From assembly GCA_016714645.1 (NCBI GenBank), contig JADKCI010000004.1, positions 787,501 through 851,500 of the forward strand: 64,000 nucleotides of DNA. Reading direction: 5' to 3'. The notes beneath the pieces are model-generated. The model did no database searches. It worked only from the letters and a program-made list of their open reading frames with translations, and was not told the DNA's origin. This document shows, piece by piece, positions 44,794-53,635 of this stretch; within the stretch, counting starts at the first letter, position 1; each line of letters starts with the position of its first letter. The translations under genes were made by a program, and so were the position numbers. This stretch comes from Chromatiaceae bacterium (GTDB lineage Bacteria > Pseudomonadota > Gammaproteobacteria > Chromatiales > Chromatiaceae).

Positions 44794-45125
44794 GTGCTAA
44801 GTAAGCCCCCGGATTTTCGGGCCCTCTGGCGAGTGGGATCACCTGAATTCCAGGCCGCCTTGTGTTCTACGTCAAGGCTCCTTTTGGCCCTGTTTCCGCA
44901 ACCCCAGGCCGTGACGCTCAAGGCGGCGGATGGTGCCAACCTGGAGGCCCTTGCCAGGGCCGCGCACCAGTTCAAGGCAGCGCGGCAACCCTCGGCGCCC
45001 TCCGGCTTGGACGCCTGGCCGAGTCGATCGAAGCCGCGGCGCGGGCCAGCGACTCCGCCGCGGCCGGTGCCGCCATGGCCGACTTTCGCGGGCTGGCCCA
45101 GGCCTCCCGGACGGCCTTGGGGTAA
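44794..45125 (+). pseudogene. HPt-domain relic of a hybrid sensor kinase
   Basis: Two frames together give an HPt-like four-helix segment: AVTLKAADGANLEALARAAH then QFKAA in the first frame (His in RAAHQFKA as the phospho-acceptor candidate), then GALRLGRLAESIEAAARASD and MADFRGLAQASRTALG in the second, ending TAA 45123-45125. A one-base shift near 44985 separates them. No kinase core precedes it. Probably a scrap of the same kind of hybrid kinase as 45290-46130. Confidence 0.55.
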
Positions 45126-45289
45126 ATCCGTAACGCGGGATTGGGTGCCACCCACTAGTGCGCCACCCCTGATCAGCCTTCGTCAAGACCAGACCGCGAT
45201 ACCTGTCATGGCCATAGGCAAGGCCCAGGACATCCGCGCCCCACGGGATGTCGCCTGAAGGATACGGGATCATGTTCAGGCTTAATCAT

Positions 45290-46130
45290 CCCACACCGCT
45301 AGGAGGCCGATGCGCGCTTTCCGCTCCATCTCGCCATGAGTCGCATCGATGTGGGCGGCAGTCAAGTGTTCAAGGCCGTGGTGCGGGATCTCACCGAGAC
45401 GCACGCCAGATGCAGGCCCTGCAGCGGGCGCGTGACGAGGCCCTTGCGGCGGACCGGGCCAAGAGCGAGTTTCTGGCGATGATGAGCCACGAGATCCGCA
45501 CCCCGATGAATGATGTCCTGGGCATGCTGGAACTGTTGCGGGACAGTTCCCTGACCAGCCACCAGCTTGATCTCATTCGACGCGGGGCGGGCCTTCGACT
45601 TGGCGATCCTAGATATGCAGATGCCCGAGATGGATGGGATCGAGCTGGCGCAACGGATCAAGGGCGATGCCGGGTTGGGCGCCATCCGACTGATCATGCT
45701 GAGTTCGCTGGGATATCCGGGAGCTGAGGCGCGCCGTTCGGGCATCGAGGTGAAACTTCTCAAGCCGGTGCGCGAACGCTGGCTGCATGACGCCGCCGTC
45801 CAGGTCCAGGTCCTGGGCATGGTGAGGTCGGAGGCTAGGACCGCGACCCTCGTCCCCGCAAAACGCGCAAACCGTCCCTTTAACGCCCAGGTCCTGGTCG
45901 CCGAGGACAGCATGGTGAACCAGAAGGTGGTGACCCTGAACTGGCTAATGGGCCTTACGACCTGATCCTGATGGATGTCCAGATGCCCGTGCTCAGTGGT
46001 CACGAGGCCACGCGGCTACTGCGTGCCGAGGAATTGGCGCGGGGCAATGGCGAGCATATTCCGGTCATCGCCATGACGGCGGGCCTCGCCGCCCATGACC
46101 AGTCGGCCTGTCTCGCCTCGGGCATGTTAG
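45290..46130 (+). pseudogene. Hybrid sensor histidine kinase relic
   Basis: Pieces appear in the right order but in different frames: a PAS end (MSRIDVGGSQVFKAVVRDLT), the HisKA helix with its phospho-His (AKSEFLAMMSHEIRTPMNDV), then, with the ATPase domain missing, a first receiver (LAILDMQMPEMDGIELAQRI) and a second receiver missing its middle (QVLVAEDSMVNQKVV ... LILMDVQMPVLSGHEATRLL). At least two deletions and several frame changes. It cannot signal. The 3' end fades into a hairpin at 46134. Confidence 0.75.
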
Positions 46131-46133
46131 CCC

Positions 46134-46167
46134 GGAGGTCGGGTTAGGCTGCGCTAACCTGACCTCC
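46134..46167. terminator. Hairpin between kinase relic and the periplasmic gene
   Basis: GGAGGTCGGGTTAG and CTAACCTGACCTCC form a 14-bp stem with one mismatch around a GCTGCG loop. It lies 30 bp beyond the stop side of the minus-strand gene at 46197, so it may end that transcript; it has no T run. Hairpins of this form are common dispersed repeats in gammaproteobacteria. Confidence 0.5.
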
Positions 46168-46196
46168 GGATCTACCGGTTAGTTTTGAGCCCTGAC

Positions 46197-46715
46197 TCAG
46201 GGACAGGCCTTCTTGTCGCCTGGGACCTTGCCGGTCAACTGCAGGAAGGTATCGAAAGGCCCCATGACGCCCATGGCCTCCATCTTGGGTCCCTTGAACT
46301 GGAGTTTACCCGTCGCCATGGCGCCCATGGCCCCGCAGCCGAAGCTACCTGCGCCCATGCAAGCCCAGTCCTCGTCCGTGGCGTTCATCACATAATCGAT
46401 ATCGGCCTTGAGGCTCGTGGATTTCACCTTGCCGCCATAGGTGCAGAGGGCCTTGCCATCCTTATCGCTGATCTGCAGTTCCACGCGGCTGGCGTCGCCG
46501 CACTTAGTGCGATAGAGCTGAATGACCTTGTAGCCGCGACCGGCGTTATTGGCCGCCCAGGCTGAGCCGGCCAGCCCCTTGGTGAGTTCGGGGGCCTTGT
46601 TCCAGGCCTCGCAGGCCGCGGTGGCCCAGTCGGCATCCATGAAGGTAGCGGCTTGAGCTTGGGCCGAGAGGCCCAGGGCCAGTAAGGGTAGGGTGAGCGT
46701 GGCGTAACGGATCAT
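46197..46715 (-). CDS. Exported SCP2-like protein
   Basis: A 172-residue protein with a Sec signal peptide (TLTLPLLALGLSAQAQA). The mature part has four to five cysteines and resembles SCP2-type small-lipid-binding domains (KADIDYVMNATDEDWACMGA, MATGKLQFKGPKMEAMGVMG). Probably a soluble periplasmic protein that binds a hydrophobic ligand; the ligand is unknown. Stands alone, transcribed away from the operon at 47094. Confidence 0.65.
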   Translation of the reverse strand: MIRYATLTLPLLALGLSAQAQAATFMDADWATAACEAWNKAPELTKGLAGSAWAANNAGRGYKVIQLYRTKCGDASRVELQISDKDGKALCTYGGKVKSTSLKADIDYVMNATDEDWACMGAGSFGCGAMGAMATGKLQFKGPKMEAMGVMGPFDTFLQLTGKVPGDKKACP

Positions 46716-46864
46716 GCGGTCGTCCTCTTGGGAGTGGTGGGCGGACCCGGTTGGTCGCCCCTTCTTGTTGGGATTGTTATGATAAGGTTGGCTATGCTAG
46801 TGGTCCCCTGGCTCTTTATGCAACTCCCGCGCGGGTGATAACCACCCTCGGCGGTGGCGGAAGG

Positions 46865-46980
46865 GGCCGGGCGGCAGCGGGTGGGGCGGGCGGGGGACGC
46901 CGTGAATACATCCCTGTAGGCTTGGCGACAGCATCCCTGCTGTCGACACCCCCGCCCACCCCACCCGCTGCCGCCCGGCC
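46865..46980. repeat. Long GC-rich inverted repeat with inner hairpin
   Basis: Arms of 32 bp at 46865-46896 (starts GGCCGGGCGGCAGCGG) and 46949-46980 pair with a single mismatch. The 52-bp centre has its own hairpin, CGACAGCATCCCTGCTGTCG. It lies in the 378-bp gap between the divergent 46197-46715 gene and the operon at 47094. It may be a REP-like dispersed element or a strong structured transcript region; nothing else in the gap is recognised. Confidence 0.8.
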
Positions 46981-47093
46981 TGGGAAACTCAAATCTCAGC
47001 TACTGCCGTTGGTTTTGTCATCTTTTTAAAGGAGTCAGGGCGCATGAGGCTCCCGGGTCACGGGGTAACCAGGGGTGGGTCGTTAGCCGCCTC

Positions 47094-47798
47094 ATGATCG
47101 ACGGCCGCGCCCTGGTCGTACGGGTTGGGGGGGTCATAGCGGCCACCGTGGCGCTGGCGATCGCGCTGGCCTTGCTGCTGGCCTTTCTGAAATTTGATCA
47201 GCGCCTGCTGGACGTCACGGTGGCCCGGCTGGGGCTAGTGGCCGAGGAGGTGCGTCGTCAGAGCGAGACGGGGCTGGCCCTGGGTCTGGAGTTGGCGGAA
47301 CTGGAGGATTTGAGCAGGGTTTTGCCCCGCGCCGCCAGCACGCGCGATGTCTTGCACATCGACATTCTGGATGACCAGGGCGCGGTGCTGTTTTCCTCCA
47401 CCGCCGATCGCATCGGCTCTAGGGCCGATCTGGCGGGGCTGACTGCCGAGGCCGGTGGTCGGCTTGGCCATCGGATCCAGGACCGCGAATTGCTGCTCAC
47501 CGCCCGGCTGGGCAATGGCTTTGATCCGGTGGTGGGCAAGGTGGCGGTGTACGCGGATCTGACCGCGCAGCACCAGGCCCTGGAACAGGTGCGACGCGAA
47601 CTTCTGTCATCCGCCGGGCCCGTGATGGTCGTCGCCCTGCTTCTGACCCTCCTGGCGGTGTTCCTGACCCTGCGGCTGTCTGGAAGGGCTGATGGCGGGC
47701 CCGACCTCAAACATCAAGATCACGGCGGGCCCCTTAAGCCGGGCGAGGGGCGGCTGAGGTTGCGCCTGGCGCGCGAAAAGACGGGAAATCAAACCTAA
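47094..47798 (+). CDS. Membrane sensor-like protein, no output domain (operon gene 1)
   Basis: A 234-residue protein with a membrane helix at about 12-32, a periplasmic part of about 135 residues (HIDILDDQGAVLFSSTADRI shows the PAS/Cache-like strand pattern) and a second helix at about 177-197, then a short basic tail. The same layout recurs in 51436-52206 and at the start of 47800-49659 and 52216-53625. There is no kinase, HAMP or cyclase. Its partner is likely one of the operon proteins. The next gene starts 1 bp after its stop. Confidence 0.6.
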   Translation: MIDGRALVVRVGGVIAATVALAIALALLLAFLKFDQRLLDVTVARLGLVAEEVRRQSETGLALGLELAELEDLSRVLPRAASTRDVLHIDILDDQGAVLFSSTADRIGSRADLAGLTAEAGGRLGHRIQDRELLLTARLGNGFDPVVGKVAVYADLTAQHQALEQVRRELLSSAGPVMVVALLLTLLAVFLTLRLSGRADGGPDLKHQDHGGPLKPGEGRLRLRLAREKTGNQT

Positions 47799-47799
47799 A

Positions 47800-49659
47800 A
47801 TGCTTGTGCCAACAGGGAACCCGGCCAGAAATCGCGATCCGATACGGACGCTGGTATTTCGCCTGACGGCGATCGCGGTGGCGGTGCTGCTCGTCCTGTC
47901 CCTGCTGGCGTCCTGGCTGGCGTTGCACAGTTTCGAAGGGGTGCTGTATCCCGAACTGCGGCTGAAGGCGGCGGGGGTGGCCGAGATCCTGTCCCGACAA
48001 ATCAATCGGGCGCTGGATTACGACATACCGCTCCAGAAATTGCCAGGGTTGGCCGAGGCCCTGGAGCGAGAGACGCGGGTTCATGCCGATATCGCCTCCT
48101 CCCGGGTGGAGGATCTTCAGGGTCAGGTCCTGGCGGCCTATGGAACCCCGTCCAGCCGCTTGGCTGGGCCGGGCGGCGGGATGGCCACCGCGGACTATGA
48201 AATCGTCGAACCCCTGATCGGTCATGGCCTGACCCAGGCGTACCTGCGGTTATCGCTGGATCCCGATTGGCTGACCCGGGCCTCCTTCGATCTGATGCTG
48301 GAGGTGGCCTCCGTGATCCTGGTCTCGGTGCTGGTGACCTTCGAGGTGCTGTTGCTGGTCGTCAATCTGTCCATGGCCAGGGTCAAGAGCCGGAATCCCG
48401 GGAAACCAGGGGTGGCCTCGCCTAGGCCGCCGGTCAACCTGGTCTTCCTGCGCCTGCCGGTTTTCCTGTTTTGCCTGTCGGAAGAACTGTCGCGGCCCTT
48501 CATGCCGACCTATGCCCAGCACCTGGCCCCCACCGCCCCCTGGCTGCCCGTCGATCTGGCGGTCAGCCTGCCTATTACCCTCTTCATGCTGGTCTGGGCC
48601 CTGTCCCAGCCCACGGGGGCGCGATTTTCCGGACGGGTGGGGCGCCGGTCCGCCTTTATCGTAGCGGCGGGGCTCTCGGCGCTGGGGCTGACCATGACCG
48701 CCCTGACCGACCATCTGCTGACCTTTCTGCTCTGGCGCTGCGTGACGGCCCTGGGTTATGGCCTGGCCTTGATTACCGCCCAGGGGGTGGTCGTTGACCA
48801 TACGACGGGGAACAATCGCGCTAGCGGACTGGCGCTCTTTATCGGCGCCCTCCTGGCCGCCGGGGTATGCGGCCCGGTTGCCGGTGGCATCATCGCCGAT
48901 CAGGCCGGCGCCTCCGCCACCCTCTTGGTGGGGGCCTGCGCGGCGCTGGCCGCCGCCGTCGCCTTGGTCCTGCTCTTAGGACGCGACCTGCGACTCGCGG
49001 CGGAGGGGTTTTCCGCCCCCCACGCCGGGAGTCATGCCAAACGCCCCGCGATTGCCAAACTGGCAGGCGATACGCGCTTCGCCGCCCTCATGACCCTGTC
49101 CGCCATTCCGGCCAAGATTGCGGCCACGAGCGTGCTATTCTTCCTAACCCCACTCCTGCTGGCGGAAAGCGGGGCGGGCAAGGCGGAGATAGGCCGGGTC
49201 CAGATGCTGTATTTCCTGGCCTTCATCATCATTTCGCCCCTGGCCGCTACCCTCTCCGACCGTTGGCAGGTCCGACGCGGTTTCATTATCGTGGGTGGCC
49301 TGGCGACCCTGGCCGGGCTAGCCCCCATGGCCCTGTTGGACCAGGGGTGGAGCGCCGCCCTGGCCCTGGCCCTGTTCGGTGTCGCCCAGGCCCTGATCAG
49401 CGCGCCCCAACTGACCCTGGTGACCCAAATCTCCTCCCGGGTGCGGGTGGCGGAGATCACGGCCATTGGCTGGTTTCGCATGTTGGAGCGTCTGGGTGGC
49501 GCCTTGGGGCCCCTCTTGGCGGTGGCGCTGGCGGCGGCCTGGTCTTACCATGCGGCGGTTCTGGGGATGGGTTTGCTCTGTGGCGTTAGCGCCTTATTAT
49601 TCGGGTTGCTTTATCGCGGGGCCCCGCCTGCGACCGCCCGACCGGAGATGCGTTCATGA
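47800..49659 (+). CDS. Sensor domain fused to MFS transporter (operon gene 2)
   Basis: A 619-residue fusion. Residues 1-200 contain helix (about 20-42), periplasmic region with the sensor pattern (SSRVEDLQGQVLAAYGTPSS) and helix (about 175-195), like gene 1. Residues 215-610 are a 12-helix major facilitator domain: FLFCLSEELSRPFMPTYAQH start, loop 2-3 type SGRVGRRSAF, and VTALGYGLALITAQGVVVDH. The substrate is unknown. Fusion of a periplasmic sensor to an MFS domain is unusual and suggests either signal-gated transport or transport-like sensing. Confidence 0.75.
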   Translation: MLVPTGNPARNRDPIRTLVFRLTAIAVAVLLVLSLLASWLALHSFEGVLYPELRLKAAGVAEILSRQINRALDYDIPLQKLPGLAEALERETRVHADIASSRVEDLQGQVLAAYGTPSSRLAGPGGGMATADYEIVEPLIGHGLTQAYLRLSLDPDWLTRASFDLMLEVASVILVSVLVTFEVLLLVVNLSMARVKSRNPGKPGVASPRPPVNLVFLRLPVFLFCLSEELSRPFMPTYAQHLAPTAPWLPVDLAVSLPITLFMLVWALSQPTGARFSGRVGRRSAFIVAAGLSALGLTMTALTDHLLTFLLWRCVTALGYGLALITAQGVVVDHTTGNNRASGLALFIGALLAAGVCGPVAGGIIADQAGASATLLVGACAALAAAVALVLLLGRDLRLAAEGFSAPHAGSHAKRPAIAKLAGDTRFAALMTLSAIPAKIAATSVLFFLTPLLLAESGAGKAEIGRVQMLYFLAFIIISPLAATLSDRWQVRRGFIIVGGLATLAGLAPMALLDQGWSAALALALFGVAQALISAPQLTLVTQISSRVRVAEITAIGWFRMLERLGGALGPLLAVALAAAWSYHAAVLGMGLLCGVSALLFGLLYRGAPPATARPEMRS

Positions 49660-50681
49660 TGTTTCTTTCCCGTCGACAGTGGCTGCGATGGAGCGGTGCG
49701 GCCGGCGTGACGCTGCTGACGGGCGGTTTGCCGGTCCTGGCCGCCACCCCCGAGCGCACCTTCCGCATTCACATGGTGCTTGGCCGCGGGGAAGGGGCCA
49801 ACGAGGCAGGTTTCAAGGACTACCTCGCCCGGCGCGGGCTGCGGGCCGAATACACCATCCATGACGCGGGCGGTGATCCCGAGCGGATCGCCGCCATCCT
49901 CGAGGAGCTGCGGTACGCCCGCCCCGATCTGATTTACACCTGGGGTACCCCCCAGACCCGCGGCGTGGTCGGGGCCTGGGACGATCCGGAGCCAGAACGT
50001 TATATCCGCGATATACCCGTCCTCTTCACCTATGTCGCCGCGCCCCTCGACGCCAGGATAGTGCCTAATCTGGAGCGGCCGGGGGGCAATGTCAGCGGTA
50101 CCGTCCACATAGCCCCGATCGTTGCTCAGGTGAACACGATTCTGGCTTATCGCTCCATCAAGCGCCTGGGGGTGGTCTTTAATCCCGCGGAGCGCAATTC
50201 CTTCCTGGCGGTCGAGGGGCTGCGCCAGGAGTGGGGCAAGCGCGGCCTGGCGCTGATCGAGCAGCCGGTGCCGCTGACCGAGGGTAAACCCGACCCGGCG
50301 GACATCCCCCCCATGATCAGCCGCTGTCGGGACCAGGGGGCGGAAATGCTCTACATCGGCCCCGACACCTTTATCGCCACGACCCATCGCAAGCTCGTAG
50401 CCGATACGGCGCTGGCGCTGCGTCTGCCCAGCTTTTCCGTCACCGAACTGATCGTCCGTTCGGACCAGGGGCTCTTTGCCCTCTCCAGTTCCGCTTATGG
50501 CATCGGGCGGCTGACCGGGGTCAAGGCGGTGCAGATTCTTCTGGAGGGGCGGTCCCCCGGCGATCTCCCGGTGGAGACGCTCCGGCGGTTCTCGGTGGTG
50601 ATCAATATGGCCACGGCCAAGGCCCTGTCCTTCTACCCGCCTCTGAGCCTGTTGAATTTCGCCGAGGTGGTAGGGGTATGA
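49656..50681 (+). CDS. Periplasmic substrate-binding protein, PF04392 type (operon gene 3)
   Basis: A 341-residue exported protein. The signal SRRQWLRWSGAAGVTLLTGG has a twin-arginine. The mature part matches ABC-type binding proteins of the PF04392 (TrpX-like) family: LIYTWGTPQTRGVVGAWDDP, VLFTYVAAPLDARIVPNLER, GGNVSGT, and RLGVVFNPAERNS. No ABC permease or ATPase is nearby, so it probably presents a ligand to the membrane sensors of this operon. Overlaps gene 2 and gene 4 by 4 bp each. Confidence 0.82.
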   Translation: MMFLSRRQWLRWSGAAGVTLLTGGLPVLAATPERTFRIHMVLGRGEGANEAGFKDYLARRGLRAEYTIHDAGGDPERIAAILEELRYARPDLIYTWGTPQTRGVVGAWDDPEPERYIRDIPVLFTYVAAPLDARIVPNLERPGGNVSGTVHIAPIVAQVNTILAYRSIKRLGVVFNPAERNSFLAVEGLRQEWGKRGLALIEQPVPLTEGKPDPADIPPMISRCRDQGAEMLYIGPDTFIATTHRKLVADTALALRLPSFSVTELIVRSDQGLFALSSSAYGIGRLTGVKAVQILLEGRSPGDLPVETLRRFSVVINMATAKALSFYPPLSLLNFAEVVGV

Positions 50682-51436
50682 ACTGGCAACCGCACCAAGA
50701 CGCGCTCGCCCGGCTGGCGGCCCTTCTGCCGGCGGGGGTGAGCGGGCGCCTGCTCTGCGCCGCCGACGCCGACACCTTGGCCGGGCTGCGTTTTGAAGTG
50801 GTCAGTCGGCAACTTGCGGATCCCAATTGCTATCGGCTGGAGGCGGAAAGCCCCGATTTCCCGGCGAGCCATCTGGGGCAGGCGGGTCCGGGGGAAAAGG
50901 GTGTCATCGCCGGCTTGTTTGACACCACCGGGGTGCTGATCGGCTATGCCGCCTTGACCCTACCAGGACCGGGGGAGCCCAGCCGCGCCGACCTGCTGAA
51001 CCTGCCGTCGGCACAGAGGTCTCTGGTCGCCTATCTCGCCTCGGCCATGGTGCGGGCCGATTGGCAAAAGCATGGCCTGCATCACGCCCTGGTGGAGTGG
51101 CGGCTGATATTGGCCGGCGCGCTGGGGCGGCGACATGCGGTGTCCGCCGTTTGGCCGGGCAACCATCAAAGCTGGGGGCATCTGGTGGCCCATGGACTGC
51201 GCGGCAAAAAACTGGCGCGGGTGGAGAAGGGACTGCTGCGCCTGGTGGTCCATCGCGACCTGTTGGCGCCCCCGCCCCTGCCTGACCCCTTGTCCCTCCG
51301 GCTGATTCCCCTGGCCCTGCTGGCGGACCAGATGGTCCTGTTCGACGAGGGTTACTGGCTATGGCGCCGGCTCCGGCCGCCGGATCATATCCTGGCCGAG
51401 TTGGCCCGGCCTTTGCCGGAGGAGGGTCAGACCTGA
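50678..51436 (+). CDS. GNAT-like acetyltransferase (operon gene 4)
   Basis: A 252-residue cytoplasmic protein. The centre shows GNAT traits: a strand FDTTGVLIGYAALTLPG, a helix after ADWQKHGLHHALVEWRLILA (acetyl-CoA loop position), and VWPGNHQSWGHLVAHGLRGK (N-x-x-S-x-x-L-x-x-x-G pattern). Substrate unknown; it could acylate a small molecule or a protein of the same operon. Assignment rests on motif pattern only. Stop and next start overlap (TGATG). Confidence 0.55.
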   Translation: MNWQPHQDALARLAALLPAGVSGRLLCAADADTLAGLRFEVVSRQLADPNCYRLEAESPDFPASHLGQAGPGEKGVIAGLFDTTGVLIGYAALTLPGPGEPSRADLLNLPSAQRSLVAYLASAMVRADWQKHGLHHALVEWRLILAGALGRRHAVSAVWPGNHQSWGHLVAHGLRGKKLARVEKGLLRLVVHRDLLAPPPLPDPLSLRLIPLALLADQMVLFDEGYWLWRRLRPPDHILAELARPLPEEGQT

Positions 51437-52206
51437 TGCCAGCCCTGGGGATTACCGCCCGCTTTATCATCGCCCTGGTCGGCACCGTCCTGTTCGCCTG
51501 GCTGGCGGCCATTGGTTTCTGGACCCACGATCACACGGAGCGCCGCGATGCCGCCCTCGAGGCCCATGCGCACCTGGTACTGCAGGACCTGACCTCGGCC
51601 CTGGAGACGCGGTTGAGCCTGGGTCTGCCCCTGGCCCAACTGCCGGAGGTGGACCGCCTCCTGGAGGAGGCGCGCCGAAAAATTACCGGCTTGCGCGCGG
51701 TGGCGGTGCTGGATGACCAGGGGCGGGTGCTGTTTTCCACCAACCCGGTGGAAATTGGCGAACGACTCCTGGATAAGACGGGGCTGGGGGCGGGCGCTGG
51801 CCGGCGGGTCGATGGCGATGATGAAATTTTCTGGCTGCCGGTGACCAATGATTACGGCACCATCGCGGGCATCTCCCTGGTTCGGCTGTCCGCTGGCTCC
51901 TCCCGCGAGGGGGGGGTTGACTTCGCCCTGTCCCTCATTGTGCGGGCGGCCCCCACGCTGGGGATCCTGGGCCTCCTGGCGGTGGGGCTGGGTTATGGGC
52001 TGGCCCAACGCCTGAATCGCCGGCTGGCTTTGACCTCGGCGGCGCTGGCGGGGCTGGGGCGGAACCCGGAAGAGGGGGTGGCGGCCATCGGGGTGGGCGG
52101 CGGCCTGGGTTTGCCGCTGGCCGATTTTGCCACCGCCACGGCGGACCGTCATCACCGGATGGCGGAGGTTGAGGAAGAATTGGTGCGACTTGATGAAATG
52201 GCGTGA
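51436..52206 (+). CDS. Membrane sensor-like protein, no output domain (operon gene 5)
   Basis: A 256-residue protein with the same plan as gene 1: helix at about 8-28, periplasmic region with VAVLDDQGRVLFSTNPVEIG (compare gene 1), helix at about 172-195, then about 55 cytoplasmic residues that may form a short HAMP-like helix. The repeated LDDQG-VLFS motif shows common origin with gene 1. No enzyme domain. Confidence 0.6.
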   Translation: MPALGITARFIIALVGTVLFAWLAAIGFWTHDHTERRDAALEAHAHLVLQDLTSALETRLSLGLPLAQLPEVDRLLEEARRKITGLRAVAVLDDQGRVLFSTNPVEIGERLLDKTGLGAGAGRRVDGDDEIFWLPVTNDYGTIAGISLVRLSAGSSREGGVDFALSLIVRAAPTLGILGLLAVGLGYGLAQRLNRRLALTSAALAGLGRNPEEGVAAIGVGGGLGLPLADFATATADRHHRMAEVEEELVRLDEMA

Positions 52207-52215
52207 ATCGGGCGG

Positions 52216-53625
52216 GTGGTCATCGTGAAGGCCCCGGTTAAGCCCTTGGCCCCCCGTGTCAATCCGGGCGCGGCCCGTCTCCTGCCCTTCCTGGCGGTGT
52301 TGCTGGCCCTGATGGTGCTGGTCGTGGTTTCGCTCCTGGGCTTCGGTGAAACCCGGGAGACCCTGACCAGGGTACGTGTCGCGGGAGCCACCGCCGCCGC
52401 CCGCTCCATCGCCACGGATCTCGACCGCGCCATCGGTTATGGCGTGCCCCTGACCGAATTGCCCGGGGTGGAGCCCTATCTGGAAACGCGGCTGGAGAGC
52501 CTGTCCGAGCTGCGGTTTTTCGTGGTCACCGGGTCCGATGGCCGGCGGCTCTATCACTCCGGCATCGGCGCCAGCCAGGTGGATGACCTGCTGCCAAAGG
52601 TGGCGCCCGCGTTACTGGCAGACGGATCGGCCGAAGAGGGCCTGGCCCGGCTGGACATCGAACCCTTCGCCCTGGTGCGGGTACCCCTGGTGGCGGAGAG
52701 CGGCGCCGTCTGGGCGGCGGTGGAGCCGGGAGAGATCACCCGCAACCTGACTCATAAAATTCTGGCGGCCTGGCCCTTCTGGGTGGGTTGTCTGCTGTTG
52801 GCCCTGGCCTGGGCAGCGGTGGCGGCCCGGGGCGGTGTTTTGGAGCCCCTGGCCCGGCTGGCGGCGGCCATGCGCGCCGCGGGCGAGGGCCGTTTTGATC
52901 GACTCCTGGTGCGTCGCGCCCGCGATGGGGTGGGCCAATGCCTCATGGCCTTCAATGCCATCGTCGCCGGTCTCCATGCCCGGCGGCTGGGGGTTATCGC
53001 GCAGGCCGAGGACGTGCGCCACGCGGTATTCGATCCCGAGGTGGCGGCTGCGGCGGCGGTGGCCCAGGACGCCGTCCTGGCGGATCTGGGCGAGGGGCTG
53101 GCGACCGCGCCGGCGCGGTTCCGTGATCCACGCTCCAGCGATGCCGATCTCTTCGCCTTGACCCTGGCCGCGGCGGGGTTGATGACCATCACCGACGGGC
53201 TGGTGGGGGGGCTGCCCCCGCAGCCGATCATGATCGTGGTGGCCGGGACCTTGCTGGTCGGGCTGGCCCTGGGCTGGATCCTGGGTTGGCGGCGCTGGCT
53301 GGCGGTAACCGTGGCGGCCCTCTTTCTGGCCGTCCTCCTGATCAATGGCTTCTCGGTGCCGGAAGGCCTGGCGGTGCTCGCCATGGATGGGGTCTCGGGC
53401 GTGGTGGTGGGTCTGGCCTGGGGCGTGGCCTGGCAGCAACGCCGCGCGTCCAGGGTCACCGGAGGCCTGGGGGGCGGTATCTGGGTCCTGATGGCGGGCT
53501 CCCTGGCGGGGGTGGCCCTGGCCTGGGGCCTCCTCGGCGATCTCCTCACCATTAGTGTCGGCGCCGTCCTGCTGGCGATGATTTCATTAGCGGGAGCCCT
53601 GACCGCTCCAGGGCGAAGAGAATGA
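52216..53625 (+). CDS. Sensor-HAMP protein with C-terminal multi-helix membrane domain (operon gene 6)
   Basis: A 469-residue protein from GTG 52216. Helix at about 22-42, periplasmic sensor region (RFFVVTGSDGRRLYHSGIGA), helix at about 180-200, a HAMP-like part (LEPLARLAAAMRAAGEGRFD), a link of about 70 residues, then about five to six helices (about 320-465) that resemble half of a transporter but match nothing I can name. Together with gene 2 it shows a second joining of sensor and membrane domain in the operon. Confidence 0.55.
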   Translation: MVIVKAPVKPLAPRVNPGAARLLPFLAVLLALMVLVVVSLLGFGETRETLTRVRVAGATAAARSIATDLDRAIGYGVPLTELPGVEPYLETRLESLSELRFFVVTGSDGRRLYHSGIGASQVDDLLPKVAPALLADGSAEEGLARLDIEPFALVRVPLVAESGAVWAAVEPGEITRNLTHKILAAWPFWVGCLLLALAWAAVAARGGVLEPLARLAAAMRAAGEGRFDRLLVRRARDGVGQCLMAFNAIVAGLHARRLGVIAQAEDVRHAVFDPEVAAAAAVAQDAVLADLGEGLATAPARFRDPRSSDADLFALTLAAAGLMTITDGLVGGLPPQPIMIVVAGTLLVGLALGWILGWRRWLAVTVAALFLAVLLINGFSVPEGLAVLAMDGVSGVVVGLAWGVAWQQRRASRVTGGLGGGIWVLMAGSLAGVALAWGLLGDLLTISVGAVLLAMISLAGALTAPGRRE

Positions 53626-53635
53626 AGATGCCACC

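Noticed and set aside
46126..46134. Another GTTAGCCCG, as in the cassette boundaries
   Set aside because: It lies in a kinase relic next to a common hairpin repeat, has no matching partner box and lacks the 23-bp upstream part, so it is likely chance.
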